A stretch of 64,000 nucleotides of DNA, taken from positions 62,001-126,000 of the forward strand of contig NZ_JSEP01000008.1 in the NCBI RefSeq assembly GCF_001624695.1, read 5' to 3'. Below the pieces are notes generated by a model, which was given only the letters and a program-made list of their open reading frames with translations, was not told where the DNA came from and ran no database searches. Positions 63,701 to 64,000 of this stretch are shown piece after piece (positions within the stretch are counted from its first letter, which is position 1; the number at the start of each line of letters is the position of its first letter). The position numbers and the translations under genes were made by a program. This DNA is from Labrenzia sp. OB1. Its GTDB lineage: Bacteria > Pseudomonadota > Alphaproteobacteria > Rhizobiales > Stappiaceae.

Positions 63701-64000
63701 CAGGAGGGTGAGAATTTTTTCATCAGCCTCCGACTCCTTACGGCCGCTCCCCTTTTCGAATTCGAATGCGTGCTTCAGGAGTTCTTCGGCATGGGCGCAT
63801 TCATCGACAAGCAGGTTCTTGGCCAGTTCATCGAATTCGAGAGAGGCTTCGGCGCGGCCGGCCTTGTCGTAATATTCTTTGAGGCTCTCAATGTAGGTCG
63901 CAAGCCTAGTGTCTTCGGCAGGGTCTTTTATAAAATACTTCCCTCTGATTTTCAGAAATTTAAAAAACACTTCCAGCTGATCGACCGATGCGCCTTCCGC
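57764..64000 (-). CDS. Giant SIR2-like / P-loop (STAND-like) / TPR protein, putative antiphage NADase sensor (5' end outside window)
   Basis: The visible frame spans 2,078 codons and is open to the right edge. The first in-window start codon is GTG 63970, but the frame continues upstream without a stop. Counting from 63970, residues 240-430 are SIR2-like: YLTTNYDFEIERLY (TNYD 247-250), FHLHG (catalytic-His context, 323-326) and ILFLGLGMEEADVLRPLRQF. The N-terminal GAGxS motif is not in view; the edge residues (EGASVDQLEVFFKF) look like the segment just after it. A helical linker leads to a P-loop AADRGQGKGVFFSTLATRLGL (about 824-844), a strand IFINLSF and a distal LLICINAVELLFDD strand (about 1105-1118). 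From about 1600 the protein is TPR-like (NLAIIQYERGRLASAEARL, GYLGLIALLQGRRREAKFEL). This is the SIR2-STAND (Avs5-like) plan: sensor C-terminus, NTPase switch, NAD-depleting effector. No recombinase or partner gene is visible. Confidence 0.85.
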   Translation of the reverse strand, partial: AEGASVDQLEVFFKFLKIRGKYFIKDPAEDTRLATYIESLKEYYDKAGRAEASLEFDELAKNLLVDECAHAEELLKHAFEFEKGSGRKESEADEKILTLLREDISFTKNSNLKRNIDGIRQSPDRYKVLTPFKIARLQTLIKEVKDKDKIPKNWHGLLEIIDNFYENYLDDNRSALLDSNRIYLTPTSRFLLPVVYRLLESPGAFFHAGEDRDRQKPDDLGLPTSEDFQSRRSIMARRFDPLEKISEGLRIRRYLTTNYDFEIERLYQDKGYRHFDPHKALLDPKDVPSDDPKRFRTNGLGGLMRDQTFAGKTATDLLAFSAGGTGADVSIFHLHGRATRNDSIVATERDYMDLYLRNDPDRSVVDESILMAFAATPILFLGLGMEEADVLRPLRQFMSDQDRSVGYRSIVLLPADKDFDSRTKMAAGLYLRYGAHTMFFGGGEVPVREVDGGEVRIVRHQSIDWLHEIMKLIGILEEAAEGRLKKLKEIANEGAEDESREHQKATPEAKDKKSNKEIEQKYKALGYEPLLELKTLRDKMGKLGKELVVPKSSEGKSKDVFVLKFLLARIVNCDPDTPKYKKNFDFSDEAFQGVADGETLVTHDELVDQFEIQNCHFTNRRHQSLMKGSSHRHQKIDGTEFTKFYCQILSALMRQAVKKQEYSDYCEALRSLNAYKEALNGLKGAFLTSSLNASLEGLEKEWHAWWKDWQTIPPVRESQFEEITDEKIPLTEAFKEVVCNNGIARETLVSEGERRQEIRLPQRVIRHRVESIITDMRRCNFLTAPDYNVDHQDETAYPPEFQTGVRVFDKFIYDVAQSDHAPRTENGRVIYAVAADRGQGKGVFFSTLATRLGLSSYIRAAHGTDQQEIPPENGEPGKSKPSQNLPAFTSSIFINLSFATEVASVFDMLNEHLTRAVAQLKVAANPHNKKFARVTFEEFLTRQRHEKSEVWFAFQTFLSQQPNEEQSWTGFEEFAGGAGNGGGPDRPLDKKYELLESFGSELKKHKHLRNRFGKDLLGILKRRTLWPGKGPNDAERFQRLRDLLREDTAALEVLWQGKEEDPNVTGVAQETERLRNKISGLPRTEKFKQLMRAFKEAAEEAQGRNIFLVSGNPRLLICINAVELLFDDRKQPKNCEIADYLRFLGAEEQEDLPFDLIAIGDLGKMGGFLKGGDTYPRGTSASPELAEDIRYAIRKRAEVGKVDWIEKPDEKTGKTPTTGDEASNGETRPKKYLTYVHFARDIDPPRFLVDNFSTLAIALLLARKLRQRETAADSQDDPFTNEKSKELDKTIKGLADKLREDRQGLWDRDFPPEVNTEYLRTRRDFHIGVAEAAREAFEDFAAKTGTKSDFDFDQPVTQHTFQQFKNWLFGEFVPDDGSEDSRDWQDLTSLLSGNRFCLTILLAAAEHLVFSNRSFVRGGEIVNEMLEKIVSDLRNTSANAKEDVVLDTVMAICRRTSIIGDPDNDWELHTLLLRNIAVLGCPVSPNVLVRLPDIRDYFNKVQFVPNLSRRRMVAMALAAMSERGLVFRLKPHPKLVRLNKLARLHEVSENAGDRMPVEVYEPLRQAFDGWAAEREFRYALHRQIQGYCFHGLGHLTAPPVSANSFSPTLYASMPSRVVRLSSEGYLFLRRLLLGLSQYPDIRHKDAARNAPIFNTDDVITRVQALRAGLSLARTCFSIAAVSRFDEDMTGRDFIRKRGHFETYRVRLRWILRKAWAVHDQPRSDAMDLKTEQERKLEQGKKGEQEKNAGKEALRKYDADPDKYRVNALYIDEIVWLYNEVAVTCLVQGALIEAIGHARQAIFINREIEGQLDGGRMHNMLSLNLAIIQYERGRLASAEARLKAILSTEDNGTRRVAHLAKGYLGLIALLQGRRREAKFELLKVARALSNDQEDRALAIFLRHLALLVAPDDADEAWSYLARARDYSEKGGHEDVRHLILVSEVWVSQRHLEQPWERVLSDRVKLREAQRYAEVMGLDSLLVDTLHAQGMMLYNAGDHSSSGRLMTKAMAIARRNDMTLRLNRIMTDYSRVLLARRRVASAKRLLMSSLTMAKRSGHSSEVVRIREVWDEAERQDVEDA

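Overview
The window looks like chromosome of a marine alphaproteobacterium. The best guess is Stappiaceae (Roseibium/Labrenzia-like). That placement is inferred from the gene mix (GyrA, GuaA/GuaB, RlmE next to a Ppx/GppA protein, many TRAP, TTT and ABC transporters, several FCD/LacI-type regulators), from the high GC content and from protein flavour. No database search was possible.

Layout. 1-3.6 kb: the start of gyrA (minus), a MarC protein, a small exported protein, a CDF metal transporter, a DksA/TraR zinc-finger protein and a Cys-rich protein. 3.7-8.4 kb: a complete sugar-type ABC importer on the minus strand (permease, permease, binding protein, ATPase). It is followed by about 0.8 kb of mostly AT-rich non-coding DNA. 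9.2-18.2 kb: housekeeping genes (guaA, a TPR protein, an RsmB-like methyltransferase, guaB, rlmE, a Ppx/GppA protein with a long basic N-terminal extension, tRNA-Gln). 18.6-22.4 kb: a PPOX flavoprotein, an outer-membrane beta-barrel, two small membrane/stress-type proteins and an AI-2E-family permease.

22.5-34.4 kb: a co-directional block on the plus strand. It encodes an eight-heme cytochrome c, an exported arylsulfatase, an exported PafA-like phosphatase/phosphodiesterase, and a full MoxR-DUF58-DUF4381-vWA-vWA/TPR-BatD set whose later genes overlap by 4 bp. This pairs periplasmic hydrolases and a multiheme cytochrome with a MoxR/Bat membrane chaperone-type complex.

34.5-40.6 kb: a tripartite tricarboxylate transporter (TTT) locus. 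It has a divergent FCD-GntR regulator with a TauE/SafE permease, then an FAH-family hydrolase, a TctC-like binding protein, a TctA protein fused to a TctB-like tail, and an OsmC protein.

40.7-57.6 kb: a carbohydrate catabolic island. It comprises an Opp/Dpp-type ABC importer with a cytoplasmic clan GH-A hydrolase (DUF5060 plus apiosidase-like barrel), two aldo/keto reductases, a DUF1537 acid-sugar kinase, a RuBisCO-like protein, a VOC protein, a TRAP transporter and a LacI regulator. The DUF1537-kinase/RuBisCO-like pair points to the 3-oxo-isoapionate (apiose/apionate) type of pathway. Together with the hydrolase it suggests uptake and breakdown of an apiose-containing or related branched-sugar glycoside, which is inference.

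57.8-64.0 kb: one very large gene, open at the window edge, with a SIR2-like NADase region, a large linker, a P-loop (STAND-like) region and a C-terminal TPR-like region. It is probably a new or poorly described member of the SIR2-STAND (Avs5-like) antiphage sensors, and it is the strongest candidate here for an undescribed system.

Two smaller patterns stand out. A 17-bp element (15/17 identical) lies upstream of both ABC operons, 40 kb apart. Strong intercistronic hairpins directly follow several genes for exported proteins.
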